This document shows, in pieces, positions 8,065 through 17,198 of a stretch of 64,000 nucleotides of DNA. Position 1 is the first letter of the stretch. Each line of letters starts with the position of its first letter. Source of the DNA: Verrucomicrobiota bacterium (lineage in GTDB: Bacteria; Verrucomicrobiota; Lentisphaeria; Oligosphaerales; Oligosphaeraceae). A program made the translations under genes and the position numbers. Below the pieces are notes generated by a model. The model made no database searches, was not told the origin of the DNA, and worked only from the letters and a program-made list of their open reading frames with translations. The stretch covers positions 1 to 64,000 of the forward strand of contig JAGVUR010000209.1 in NCBI GenBank assembly GCA_019136135.1. Direction: 5' to 3'.

Positions 8065-10833
8065 CTAGAATCGCTTTGCCTTTTTGAGTGCGTCCGAGAG
8101 TTCGTTTTGAGGTTGAGGCTGATCAGGAGGTTGCCGAGGAGTTTTCTCGGTTGGCTGGGGTGCGGAAGGCGGTTGCGGGATCGCAGGTTGCTGCTCTGGG
8201 GGCGATTGTGTCCTAGGCGATTTACGGCGGAGTCGCGGGAGAGGATTGCGGAGGTTGATTGCCGGGATTTTAAGGAAGGCGAACTTGGTTTGAGCGATTT
8301 CAAGGAGAAGGAGGGCAATGGCTAGGGAGGCAAGAATCGGGGTGAGGTCAAAAAGTCGCTTCTTTGGGGGGAGTTCATTCCAGATGCGTTGGACGTCAAT
8401 CCGTTCTTTGCCTTTGGTGATTGATTTGCATAGTTGCTGGATTGGTTGGATGTGTCGCGGAGGCGGAGTGAATTCTGCGGAGAGCGGGAGGGCTACGGGG
8501 GGTATGGGCATGGAGCGATTGGCGTCAAGGGCAATGGTGCTGAGGATGATTGCATTGTCGTAGAGGGGATGCTCGCATGTTAGCTTGTCGGGATTTTTCC
8601 AATTGAAATCCAGTGTTTGGGTTGATATTTTTCCTGTTTCTTCCTGTATGACATTGATCAGCTTTGGCTTTGTTGGGAAGATTTGCTTTGTCCGATCCGG
8701 ATCCAACAGGATATTGACTGTCCTCGTTGCGTTTTGCGTCGATTGCGTCACAACGAAGTCATTTTGGTTTTGGTTGTCGAGCGGGAGCGTCCAATTGAGC
8801 AGTCCTGCCAGCAGTTGCGGCGTGTTTTGATGTGTTGCCAGTTGTCCCGTGTTTGGGCCATCTGCTTCTGCGGTCAGTGCTGCTGAACGTCCCAGGTTGA
8901 CGTTGGCGATCGCCGCTACCGGCGCCTTGTTCTCGTCGTCTGTGAGGATAAGGGTTTCGCCGGATCTTTTTGGGAATGTCAAATTGTACCCGCCGATAAT
9001 TGGTGGTGAATCTGTTTTTTTGATTGCGAATGAGTTATAGGCCTGCGTGTAGCTTGTTTTCGTTTCCTGTTTGATGAACGGTTGTTTGGTCATTGCGAAC
9101 GTATCTTCAACGAAGAGTTTTGGTATTTCCGCTGGATCCTGTGCGAAGTGGCAGATACCGTTTCCGAGCCTTGCGATATCCTTGAGCAGCTTTGCGTCAA
9201 TGTCGGTTTCGCTTCCGAGTGCGATAACTGATACCGTGATGTCTTCCTTGACTGCCCTGAGCAAGAGTTCCACGTAATTTCCTGGTTGTTCCGAGTCTGC
9301 GGCGTCCGCGAAGATGATAGCGTGCCTTGTTGCCGCGTTTGAATGGACAAGGAAGTAGAGGGATCGGGCAAGTGCTTCTTCGATGAAGATTCCACCGCCG
9401 CCCGATTCGATTCCCATGATCTTCTCTTCGGCACCCCCGTGCTTGCTAACGGGAAGCATGTCCAATACGACATGGGCTTCCGTATCCACGGCGAGGACAC
9501 CGAGTTCGTCCTTGGGGTTCAATAGGTGAAATACCTCCAAAGTGCCTCGGTTCGCCAAATCCATTTTCCTCAATGAGGAATTGGGAAGTTGGGCTGCCAT
9601 ACTGCCGGAGCGATCTAGGGCAATGACCATGCCAACGGTTGATTTGCGGATGTCATCGCGCTGTTCCAGATCGACGGCGATGACATCTTCCAAGGGCGAA
9701 TTGTAGTAGCCGCCTGCTCCGAACGAGGTTTTGCCACCGGTCATCACCAGTCCCATCGAGCCAGATTTGACGAGTTCCGCGAGCAGTTCCAGCCCTTGGC
9801 TGTCAAATGCTGATGCGGGGATGTTTTCGATGATGGTGGCGTTGAATCTGGCGAGGAAATCAGGGGTCAGGATTGTTTTGCTTGGTTTTAGCGTAACGAC
9901 CGGGAAGTTGGCGAGGCTGAGCGATGTTGCGAAGTTGCTTGAGCTGGCGTTTGAGAAGTGGAGGATTTGCTTTCGTTCGGCGATTTGCACCAGCTGCCTG
10001 GCATGGTTGTTTTGCGGGAAGTCGTTTGCGTTGATTTGGCTGACGCCGATCCTGATGTCCAGAATCTCAGGTTTGTCGCTGATATGCCATCTTGATATGG
10101 TGTTGAGTCCTTTCCTGAGTTCGATTTGGTGCTGGCTAGGCTGGCTCTGGTTGATTTTAGTGGTGAGGACTGCCTCGGTTCTTTGTGGTGAGTCGATGAT
10201 TGTTGTTATTGGGAATGCCTCGTTTTCGGCGACTTGGCTTGGCGCGACGATATTGACGATTGCCAGGTCTTGCAGGGTATTTCGTTTGAGTATGATGCAA
10301 TCGACTGGGATGTTGGCGACTGCGGCGGTTGTCAAGGCTTCGGTTGGATCTGGTCCGTTCCAGTTTCCGTCAGTGACGAGCAGGATTCGTGCGGGTGTAT
10401 CAGGTGGGATTGAGGCTGCGGCGACCTGTATTGCGTTTGCCAGGTTTGATGCATTTTGGTTTTTGTGGTTCGCGCTGAATTGGCTGATTGTGTTACCCTG
10501 TATCGATTTTTCCAATTGGGTTGATTGTGAGAATGACAGGACGATGTGGTTTGATTTTGGAGGCTTTTCCCTGTCGAGTTCCTTGATGAATTGGAGTGCT
10601 TGGTTTTCTGCTTTTTCCGGCATTGAGGCTGACCTGTCCACGACCGTGACGAGGCAACCATGCGTGTCTTCGCGTTTGATTGATGGTTTGGCGATGATTG
10701 CGACGATAAGGATTGTTGTGATTATCCTGATCGCATTTGCAATCCTATTGCTCAAGGGTCTCCTAAGCCAAAGCACAAGCAATGGCAGGATCAGGAGCCA
10801 GGCGATTGGATATTGGAATGTGATCATGGTCAA
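8065..10833 (-). CDS. Large membrane protein with two von Willebrand A domains
   Basis: 922 aa from a TTG that overlaps the previous stop (TTGA); an ATG two codons in (10827) is an equal choice. Two N-terminal TM helices (about 8-50) precede a first VWA-like domain with a DRSAS MIDAS motif at residue 66. A second VWA domain has DRSGSM at about 405 and continues to about 560. The part between resembles the GATase-like/Ig region of VWA proteins found beside MoxR. A late TM (about 840-860) leads to a Pro/Gln-rich cytoplasmic tail. In MoxR-DUF58-VWA clusters such proteins are membrane partners of the MoxR chaperone; the exact job is unknown. It is the last gene of the minus-strand cluster. Confidence 0.75.
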   Translation of the reverse strand: MTMITFQYPIAWLLILPLLVLWLRRPLSNRIANAIRIITTILIVAIIAKPSIKREDTHGCLVTVVDRSASMPEKAENQALQFIKELDREKPPKSNHIVLSFSQSTQLEKSIQGNTISQFSANHKNQNASNLANAIQVAAASIPPDTPARILLVTDGNWNGPDPTEALTTAAVANIPVDCIILKRNTLQDLAIVNIVAPSQVAENEAFPITTIIDSPQRTEAVLTTKINQSQPSQHQIELRKGLNTISRWHISDKPEILDIRIGVSQINANDFPQNNHARQLVQIAERKQILHFSNASSSNFATSLSLANFPVVTLKPSKTILTPDFLARFNATIIENIPASAFDSQGLELLAELVKSGSMGLVMTGGKTSFGAGGYYNSPLEDVIAVDLEQRDDIRKSTVGMVIALDRSGSMAAQLPNSSLRKMDLANRGTLEVFHLLNPKDELGVLAVDTEAHVVLDMLPVSKHGGAEEKIMGIESGGGGIFIEEALARSLYFLVHSNAATRHAIIFADAADSEQPGNYVELLLRAVKEDITVSVIALGSETDIDAKLLKDIARLGNGICHFAQDPAEIPKLFVEDTFAMTKQPFIKQETKTSYTQAYNSFAIKKTDSPPIIGGYNLTFPKRSGETLILTDDENKAPVAAIANVNLGRSAALTAEADGPNTGQLATHQNTPQLLAGLLNWTLPLDNQNQNDFVVTQSTQNATRTVNILLDPDRTKQIFPTKPKLINVIQEETGKISTQTLDFNWKNPDKLTCEHPLYDNAIILSTIALDANRSMPIPPVALPLSAEFTPPPRHIQPIQQLCKSITKGKERIDVQRIWNELPPKKRLFDLTPILASLAIALLLLEIAQTKFAFLKIPAINLRNPLPRLRRKSPRTQSPPEQQPAIPQPPSAPQPTEKTPRQPPDQPQPQNELSDALKKAKRF

Positions 10834-12512
10834 TTGAATCTAGGGATGAGCACGAGGATTGCCAGGAGCGCCAGGAGCCAGGCGAAGTTGGATTTTGTGG
10901 CTTGCCTGAACTTGATTTGGGTTGCGATATCCTTCTTGAAGGAAGCTGCATTGGTCAGGTCTGATTCTTCAGGGTCGAGCGTATTGACTGCGACGTTCCA
11001 AGTATGGGATTCAGTTGTGAACTGATGCAATCCATTGGTTGCTTCGAGGACGATTTTTTTGGAGTTGTCCGTATTGATAGTTGTTTTTGAGTTTTGCGTT
11101 GCATGTGTGATCTTTGTTGTGTCGATCGAATGCAGGTTGAGTTGGATTGACTCGTTGTCGGTATAGTTTGCCTGTGTCGGTCCCGGTCGATTGGCCTTGA
11201 TGTATTGGGCGATGTTTTCGAAGAGTGTCGGCCATGCCGGGTTTCGGTGTACGTTTCCCAGGGATTGATGGAGGTTGATCGTGAGATCGAAGGCATTGTT
11301 TTGCTTGTTTTGGATAGCGAGCAGCGTTGTGCTTGCCTGTGCCAGGAGCGTTGTGCCCGGGATTTGTTGGTTGTGGTTTGCGGGCCAGATAAGGTTTCCC
11401 AGCGGGACACCGTCCAGGATTGGGTGGGCAGTGACAGGCACGATAGGCGCATCCGAGATGGCTGCGCTCTCGTCAGCGGGTAGGTACCAGAGGATTCTGC
11501 TGGTGCTGTGGGGCGTGTCTTCGCTTGCTGGTTCGATGATCAGTTCAGGCTGGGCGTCCGCTTTTTCAGTCAGGTTGATGTTTGTTTGTATCGTTCTTCT
11601 GATCGCATTCTTGAGTTTTTCGGGTATGCCATCGTGGATTTTGACGTTTACCGGCGGCTTGTAGTCGTTGACGAGTATGGCGTAGTTGTCAGCCTCCAAC
11701 GGATCGTCTTGTACCTTGAGGTGGATTTCGGCGATTGGCTCGTCGCATTTGACGACGAGTGATTTTTGTTCATCAGGCTTGAAGTCAAGCTGTTGTTGCG
11801 CCTTGTTGACGAGCAGGGTTGCGTTGGCCTGCTTGTCGCCGGCGTTGGCGAGTTCGAGCAGGATTTTGTCATCGTTTCTCTTTGCATTGACGATGGCCAG
11901 ATTATTGAAGGATTTTCCGAAGGCGACGTATGCTGTGTCCTCCGGGATTTCGAAGGTCGGGATATGGTCTGTTACAATGATGTATTCTGCATTTGGGCAA
12001 TTGTTTTTTGCGAAAGCAAGCGCTGCTTTCAGGTCTGCGTTTGATTTGCCGGGCAACCAGATTTGGGCTAGGTTGGGGAGTTTTGATTCATCGTGGATAA
12101 GCGTTGGCTTGTGTCCTGCGAGATAGACTAGGAATCGCCGTTGGGGGAATTTTCGTGCGACGGATTCGATGTGGTCAATGGCTTTTTCCTTGGTTTTTCC
12201 CGCCTGCATCGACATGCTGTCGTCGAGGATGATGTTGAGCGGTGGGAATTTTTGGTTTGTGACGACATATGGGACTGCGGCTGCGAGGATCAGCAGTATG
12301 ATTGCGAGCAGGAATTGGTAGAAGTCGAGTGGGAGCCGCGTGATTTTCCATTTTGCTCCAGCGTCGCTGGAACAGTTTTCGGCAGGCCACAGGAAGATTG
12401 CGGGCACGATTTTGGAGGTCGCTTTCCGTTGCCAGAAGTAGAGGGCGACCAGGATCGGGATGGCGATTGCGGAGACTAACCCCAATGGATTGTCCAGGAA
12501 GAAAGTAGGCAC
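10830..12512 (-). CDS. BatA-like VWA membrane protein
   Basis: 560 aa, GTG start three bases after the DUF58 stop. The N-terminus has the double-TM BatA domain (FFLDNPLGLVSAIAIPILVALYFW and a second helix at about 62-85), then a VWA-like domain opening with LDDSMSM, a D-x-S-x-S MIDAS motif. The middle is a beta-rich region, and a final TM (about 540-556) ends the protein, so the bulk is probably periplasmic or anchored at both ends. Directly follows DUF58 and overlaps the double-VWA gene, the common order in these clusters. Confidence 0.78.
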   Translation of the reverse strand: MPTFFLDNPLGLVSAIAIPILVALYFWQRKATSKIVPAIFLWPAENCSSDAGAKWKITRLPLDFYQFLLAIILLILAAAVPYVVTNQKFPPLNIILDDSMSMQAGKTKEKAIDHIESVARKFPQRRFLVYLAGHKPTLIHDESKLPNLAQIWLPGKSNADLKAALAFAKNNCPNAEYIIVTDHIPTFEIPEDTAYVAFGKSFNNLAIVNAKRNDDKILLELANAGDKQANATLLVNKAQQQLDFKPDEQKSLVVKCDEPIAEIHLKVQDDPLEADNYAILVNDYKPPVNVKIHDGIPEKLKNAIRRTIQTNINLTEKADAQPELIIEPASEDTPHSTSRILWYLPADESAAISDAPIVPVTAHPILDGVPLGNLIWPANHNQQIPGTTLLAQASTTLLAIQNKQNNAFDLTINLHQSLGNVHRNPAWPTLFENIAQYIKANRPGPTQANYTDNESIQLNLHSIDTTKITHATQNSKTTINTDNSKKIVLEATNGLHQFTTESHTWNVAVNTLDPEESDLTNAASFKKDIATQIKFRQATKSNFAWLLALLAILVLIPRFN

Positions 12513-12515
12513 GGC

Positions 12516-13379
12516 TTAAAGGTATTGGATGATGGCGGCTTTGAGGAAAGGTTCTAGGTTCGGGGCTTTGCTGAAGGCTTCCGCGTTGACTTGAATGAAT
12601 TGGGTTCCCGTCATGATCGCGGCATTGTTCCAGAGTTCCAGGTGGTTTTTGATCGCTTGCTTGTAGCTGCCGATCGTTTTTTCGTCCAGGTTGAGCAATC
12701 TGCGTTCGTTGGTTTCAGGATCGATCAGCGTGGCGATTCCGCCTGGTGGCGGATTGATTTCATCGGGGTTGAGGAGCTGTATTGCGACTGTCTTGATCGC
12801 GCCATTGGCGAAAGCCTGTAGGAGTTCAATGGGGTTTTGCGGCCAGAGGAAATCGGAGATGATAAAGCGAATGCCGCGCTTTTGGATTTTTTCAAGATGG
12901 AATTTTGCGTTTTGTCCTGGCGATAGCGTTGCATTGAATTCGAGGTTGGTCCAATTTTCCGGGGTTGTAGGGAATGGGTCTTTGGTCCAGTTGTCATGCG
13001 CGTGCCAGATTGTGGTTGAGAAAGCGGCGTTGTCTGCTGCGATGGCGAGGATTGCGGCGATGGCGAGCGCCGCGTCTGGCTTGCCTTCGCCGGCCTGGAT
13101 CGAGGCTGATTGGTCGATGACGATATCGCATCTTGGGTCGATTTCCTGGGCATATTGCTTGACGAGCAGCTTGTCGGTCCTGGCCAGGATATTCCAATCC
13201 AGTCTTCTGATATCATCGCCTTGTTGGTAATCCCTGTATTCGACGAATTCGAGGGCGTTTCCTGATTTTCGTCCGATTTTAGTGCCGTCAAATCCCGCCG
13301 CATTTCTGATGGGCGCAAGTTTGATGTTTTGCGCCATCGTGCAGGCAGTGGCGATGATATTTGAGACGGTTGAGGTCAT
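12516..13379 (-). CDS. DUF58 domain protein
   Basis: 287 aa. Contains the DUF58 signature FVEYRDYQQGDDIRRLDWNI at about 46-66, followed by KQYAQEIDPRCDIVIDQSASI, the degenerate VWA strand with D-x-S-x-S. The ATG overlaps the stop of the upstream permease (ATGA in the minus direction). DUF58 proteins are partners of MoxR AAA+ ATPases in almost all bacteria, which supports a functional link to the MoxR gene 7 kb upstream in the same cluster even though the ABC genes lie between. Confidence 0.9.
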   Translation of the reverse strand: MTSTVSNIIATACTMAQNIKLAPIRNAAGFDGTKIGRKSGNALEFVEYRDYQQGDDIRRLDWNILARTDKLLVKQYAQEIDPRCDIVIDQSASIQAGEGKPDAALAIAAILAIAADNAAFSTTIWHAHDNWTKDPFPTTPENWTNLEFNATLSPGQNAKFHLEKIQKRGIRFIISDFLWPQNPIELLQAFANGAIKTVAIQLLNPDEINPPPGGIATLIDPETNERRLLNLDEKTIGSYKQAIKNHLELWNNAAIMTGTQFIQVNAEAFSKAPNLEPFLKAAIIQYL

Positions 13380-14770
13380 TGCTTTAGGAAGTCTCGCGCT
13401 TTTTGTGCGACGATGAACGCGCAGGGGATTGCGCCGATAGCTGTAAGTACGAGGGCGAAAGTAGTATCGGAGGATTCGTGGAAAGGCGTTAGTATCAGGA
13501 TGAACTGTGAAAGCTTAGAATTATCGATGGCGTTGAGGATTCCAGCGACCAGAGACGGAGCGACCATCAACAAGGCGATAGTGAAAAGCCATGAAATTGC
13601 CGGTGGCGTGTTGGGAAAGAATTTGGATAGGGCGATGGCGATTTGTGCGTAGGCGATGGCGAAAATCGCGACATTGATGTTTTGTATCATGGATTTGGAT
13701 ACGAGAGGGTCAAGGTCAACATGTCCTCCTGTAATTTTGTAGAAAAAGCTGATTATTGGGGTGATGGCTATGATCCATGCGAGTGCGATTCCGTTTGCCG
13801 AGCCTGACGAAATAAGGAAGAAGAGCGATCGGGGGATGAGCTTTTTTGGTGCTTCGTTGATGATTCTTGGTCCTGAGTCGTGCCGTTCCCAGGCTGCGAT
13901 CGTTGCGATGATGGCGGCGATGAAGCAGAGTATCGATTCAATCGAAAGGGCGGAGTTGGGAATGAGAAAATCTTTTTTGAAGACAAGGCTTAGTATTTTG
14001 TCGAGTATTGCGAGTGCGGCGTACACGATCAGGAAGCATCTGGTCGGCAGGATGTTATTGGTGTATTTTGTTCCCATGATGGCGATATTGAGTACGAACA
14101 GGAAGACCATGCCGAGCAGATATGTGGCTGCCGCTCGAATCACGTCGAGGAAGCCGATCTCGCCAATGAGTTTTAAGAAGATCGCTCTGTCTATAGATAT
14201 GACTTTTTTTGTAAGGTAGAAGCTGGCCAAGATAAAAAGGAATTCGATCTGTTTCTTTCCTGTGGAGCCGATGAGAATGGCGATTTGGATCATAAGGATT
14301 CCGAATGCGAGCACAGAGGCGAAAACGGTCGCGATATCCAGGATTGAGATGCCCTTGAGGAAGTAGGCGATGACCATGAAGGGCAGGCAAAGGGAAACCA
14401 GGTAAAGCGCGATGAGCAAGGACGATGAGAGCTTGCCTAGGATGATTTGCGCTGGCGTCATCGTGCACATTCTGGTGAAATCAAGTTCGGGATTGGATCT
14501 TTCCTTGATGAATCGATGCATGGGCTGGAGGGCGCAAAGCACCCAGGCGGCGATGAAAAAAACCAGTAAAATGATATGGAACAGGATCAATCCCATATAG
14601 CCATCTAGGTCTTGACCTCGGGCATTGTCAATTATCAGTTGCGTGACTAGGATCGCCAACAGCTGCCCAGTGAGCAGGATTGCCATGACGATAACCAGCA
14701 GCTTGCTGTGGAAATGCTGCCTGTAGTCCTTGATCAGCACAGGATTGAGCATGTCAGAAGTTACTTTCAT
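13376..14770 (-). CDS. ABC-2 type permease, tandem copy B
   Basis: 464 aa, about twelve hydrophobic segments across the whole length, N-terminal motif NPVLIKDYRQHFHSKLL and ELDFTRMCTMTPAQIILGK, a typical ABC-2 pattern (R/K-x-P-E-L...L-x-P on the cytoplasmic side). It is collinear and highly similar to the gene just upstream (14785-16173), with identical long stretches such as FLKGISILDIATVFASVLA. Fourteen bases separate the two. Probably pairs with copy A as a heterodimeric transmembrane part served by the ATPase at 16189-17190. The substrate is unknown. Confidence 0.82.
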   Translation of the reverse strand: MKVTSDMLNPVLIKDYRQHFHSKLLVIVMAILLTGQLLAILVTQLIIDNARGQDLDGYMGLILFHIILLVFFIAAWVLCALQPMHRFIKERSNPELDFTRMCTMTPAQIILGKLSSSLLIALYLVSLCLPFMVIAYFLKGISILDIATVFASVLAFGILMIQIAILIGSTGKKQIEFLFILASFYLTKKVISIDRAIFLKLIGEIGFLDVIRAAATYLLGMVFLFVLNIAIMGTKYTNNILPTRCFLIVYAALAILDKILSLVFKKDFLIPNSALSIESILCFIAAIIATIAAWERHDSGPRIINEAPKKLIPRSLFFLISSGSANGIALAWIIAITPIISFFYKITGGHVDLDPLVSKSMIQNINVAIFAIAYAQIAIALSKFFPNTPPAISWLFTIALLMVAPSLVAGILNAIDNSKLSQFILILTPFHESSDTTFALVLTAIGAIPCAFIVAQKARDFLKQ

Positions 14771-14784
14771 GCGGCATACGAGGA

Positions 14785-16173
14785 TTATTGCTTTAGGAAG
14801 CCTCGCGCTTTTTGTGCGACGATGAACGCGCAGGGGATTGCGCCGACAGCTGCGAATATGAGCGCGATGATGATCTCGGGGGATTCTTGGAACGGTGTTA
14901 GTGCCAGGATGAATTTTGAGAGGTCTGCTCTATAGGTGATGTCGAAGATTCCGGCGAATACCGCCGGAGCGAGCGCCAGGACGACGATGGTTATAAGCCA
15001 TGAAAGTACAGGTGGCTTGGATGGGATGAATTTTGATAGGATGATGGCGAATTGTGCGTAGGCGATGATGAAAATCGAGCCGTTGATGATGAAAATTATG
15101 GGCGAGAAGCCAGAGGGCAGGGCATTGACTTTTCCTATGGTTTCGTAGGCGTATCTAATTATTGGGATGATGGCTATGATCCATGCGAGTGCGATTCCGT
15201 TTGCTGAGCCTGACGAAATCAGGAAAAAGAGCGAGCGCGGGATGAGCTTTTTGGGCGCCTCGTTGAGAACTCTTGGGCCGGAGTCGTGTCGTTCCCAGGC
15301 GGCAATCGTTGCGATGATGGCGGCGATGGAGCAAAGTATCGCTTCGATGGAAAGGGTGGAGTGGGGAATGAGAAAATCTTTTTTGAGGAAATAGCTTAGC
15401 GCCTTCTCGAGTATCGCGAGCACGGCGCAGGCGATCAGGAAGCATCTGGTCGGCAGGATGTTATTGGTGTATTTCGTTCCCAGGATGGCGATGTTAAGTA
15501 CGTACAGGAAGACCATGACGAGCAGATATGCGGATGCCGCTCGAATCACGTCGAGGAAGCCGATCTTGCCAATGCCTTTTGAGAAGATTGCTACGTCTAT
15601 AGATATGACTATTGGCGTAAGGTAGATGCTGGAAAAGAAAAAAATGAATGCGAGGGATTTCTTTCCAGTAGAGCCGACGAGAATGGCGATTTGAATCATA
15701 AGGATTCCGATTGCGAGCACCGAGGCGAAAACGGTTGCGATATCCAGGATTGAAATGCCCTTGAGGAAGTAGGCGATGACCATGAAGGGCAGGCAAAGGG
15801 AAATCAGATAGAGCACGATGAGCAAGGACGATGAGAGCTTGCCGCTGATGATTTGCCTTGGGGTCATCGAGCACATTCTAGTGAAGTCAAGTTCGGGATT
15901 GGCTCTTTCCTGGATGAATCGTTGCATGGGCTGGAGTGCGCAAAGGATCCAGGCGGCGATGCAAAAAATTCCTAGGATGATGTGGAACAGGTACAATCCC
16001 GTATCGTCATTTGGCCCGTTATTGTTGTCGTCAAGCGCCAGCTGGGTGATGAGGATTGCCAGCAGCTGCCCGGCAAGCAGGATTGTCATGACGATGGGCA
16101 GCAGCTTGCTGTGGAAGTGTTGCCTGTAGTCCTTGATTAGAACGGGATTGAGTGAGTCGGAAGTTATTTTCAT
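14785..16173 (-). CDS. ABC-2 type permease, tandem copy A
   Basis: 462 aa, paralogue of the downstream permease with the same start motif and multi-helix layout. Divergence is concentrated in the third quarter (about 335-400: IGKVNALPSG versus TGGHVDLDPL) and a few loops, suggesting specialisation of an extracytoplasmic loop after duplication. Starts 15 nt after the ABC ATPase gene. Confidence 0.82.
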   Translation of the reverse strand: MKITSDSLNPVLIKDYRQHFHSKLLPIVMTILLAGQLLAILITQLALDDNNNGPNDDTGLYLFHIILGIFCIAAWILCALQPMQRFIQERANPELDFTRMCSMTPRQIISGKLSSSLLIVLYLISLCLPFMVIAYFLKGISILDIATVFASVLAIGILMIQIAILVGSTGKKSLAFIFFFSSIYLTPIVISIDVAIFSKGIGKIGFLDVIRAASAYLLVMVFLYVLNIAILGTKYTNNILPTRCFLIACAVLAILEKALSYFLKKDFLIPHSTLSIEAILCSIAAIIATIAAWERHDSGPRVLNEAPKKLIPRSLFFLISSGSANGIALAWIIAIIPIIRYAYETIGKVNALPSGFSPIIFIINGSIFIIAYAQFAIILSKFIPSKPPVLSWLITIVVLALAPAVFAGIFDITYRADLSKFILALTPFQESPEIIIALIFAAVGAIPCAFIVAQKARGFLKQ

Positions 16174-16188
16174 GTGTTGTGGCGCGGG

Positions 16189-17190
16189 TTATTGGATTTC
16201 GCCTTTTGTGATTTTGAGGAAGATGTCCTGGAGTCCCAGGTCCAGTTTTTCGAATGCGACGATTGGGAATCCATCGTCGAGAAGTTGTTTGATCAGCATT
16301 GGGATTTGGTCGTCAAGTCCTGCGAATTCGAGTTTGACTTCAGAGTATGCATTTGCTTCGACGTGTTTGACGAGTGGGTTTTCGAGTAGTTTTCGCACGA
16401 GTTGATCTTGTTTGTCGAGTGTTTTGATTTTGAGCGTGATGATTGGCGTCGCCATCAGGATTGGTTCGTCTTCTTGCTGTTGCATTTCTTCCTGAGGCTT
16501 TGGCGCCTGGTGGTGTTTAGCGTCCACGAGGAGTTCCCCGATGACTCCGGAGGCTAGGATTTTTCCTTTTTCGATGATGACCGCCCCGTCGCAGACATCC
16601 TGCAGTTCTGAAAGGATGTGGCTGCTGAGCAGGATTGCCTTTCCTTGGCCTGCAAGGATTTTCAGGAGCTCCCTGAGTTCGAGCCTGGCGTGCGGGTCCA
16701 GGCCTGCCGCGGGTTCGTCCAGGACGAGGACTTGCGGGTTGTGGACGAGGGCGCGTGCCAGTGAAACCCGTTGTTTCATGCCCTTGCTCAAGGTGTTCAG
16801 GAACTTGTCGCGGATAGGCCCCAGGCCGGTGAATTCCTGAATGTCCTGGAGGGTTCGACGTCGATGGTCGCCCTTCAAGCCAAAGGCTCGCGCGTAGAAA
16901 TCCAGGTATTCCCAGACTTGCGTATCCGCGAAGGAGGGCAATTCATCAGGCATGTAGCCTATGATGCGGCGGATTTTTTCGGGATAGAGGACTGTTGAGA
17001 CGCCATCGAACAGGACATCTCCCTTGGTAGGGTTGTCGAGGGTCGCCATGATTTTGATTGTTGTGGTTTTCCCGGCTCCGTTAGGGCCGATGAAGCCGAA
17101 AATATGTCCGGAGGAGAACTCGAAAGAGATGTTGTCCACCGCAGTTTTCGCCCCGAATTGCCGCGTTAGGTTTTTGACTTGAATCTTCAT
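16189..17190 (-). CDS. ABC transporter ATP-binding protein (ABC-2 / DrrA type)
   Basis: 333 aa. Walker A GPNGAGKTT at 35-43, signature LSKGMKQRVSLARAL, Walker B VLVLDEPAAGLDP and the H-loop SSHIL are all intact. The C-terminal 100 residues form an accessory domain with a Gln/Glu-rich linker (EEMQQQED). The first 17 codons are duplicated as a remnant at 18955-19005. Supplies energy to the two permeases that follow. Confidence 0.92.
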   Translation of the reverse strand: MKIQVKNLTRQFGAKTAVDNISFEFSSGHIFGFIGPNGAGKTTTIKIMATLDNPTKGDVLFDGVSTVLYPEKIRRIIGYMPDELPSFADTQVWEYLDFYARAFGLKGDHRRRTLQDIQEFTGLGPIRDKFLNTLSKGMKQRVSLARALVHNPQVLVLDEPAAGLDPHARLELRELLKILAGQGKAILLSSHILSELQDVCDGAVIIEKGKILASGVIGELLVDAKHHQAPKPQEEMQQQEDEPILMATPIITLKIKTLDKQDQLVRKLLENPLVKHVEANAYSEVKLEFAGLDDQIPMLIKQLLDDGFPIVAFEKLDLGLQDIFLKITKGEIQ

Positions 17191-17198
17191 GGAGGTGT

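Noticed and set aside
9731-10837. 368-codon plus-strand frame across the double-VWA gene
   Set aside because: Antisense shadow: hydrophobic, low-complexity translation with no ribosome site, while the minus frame has two MIDAS motifs.
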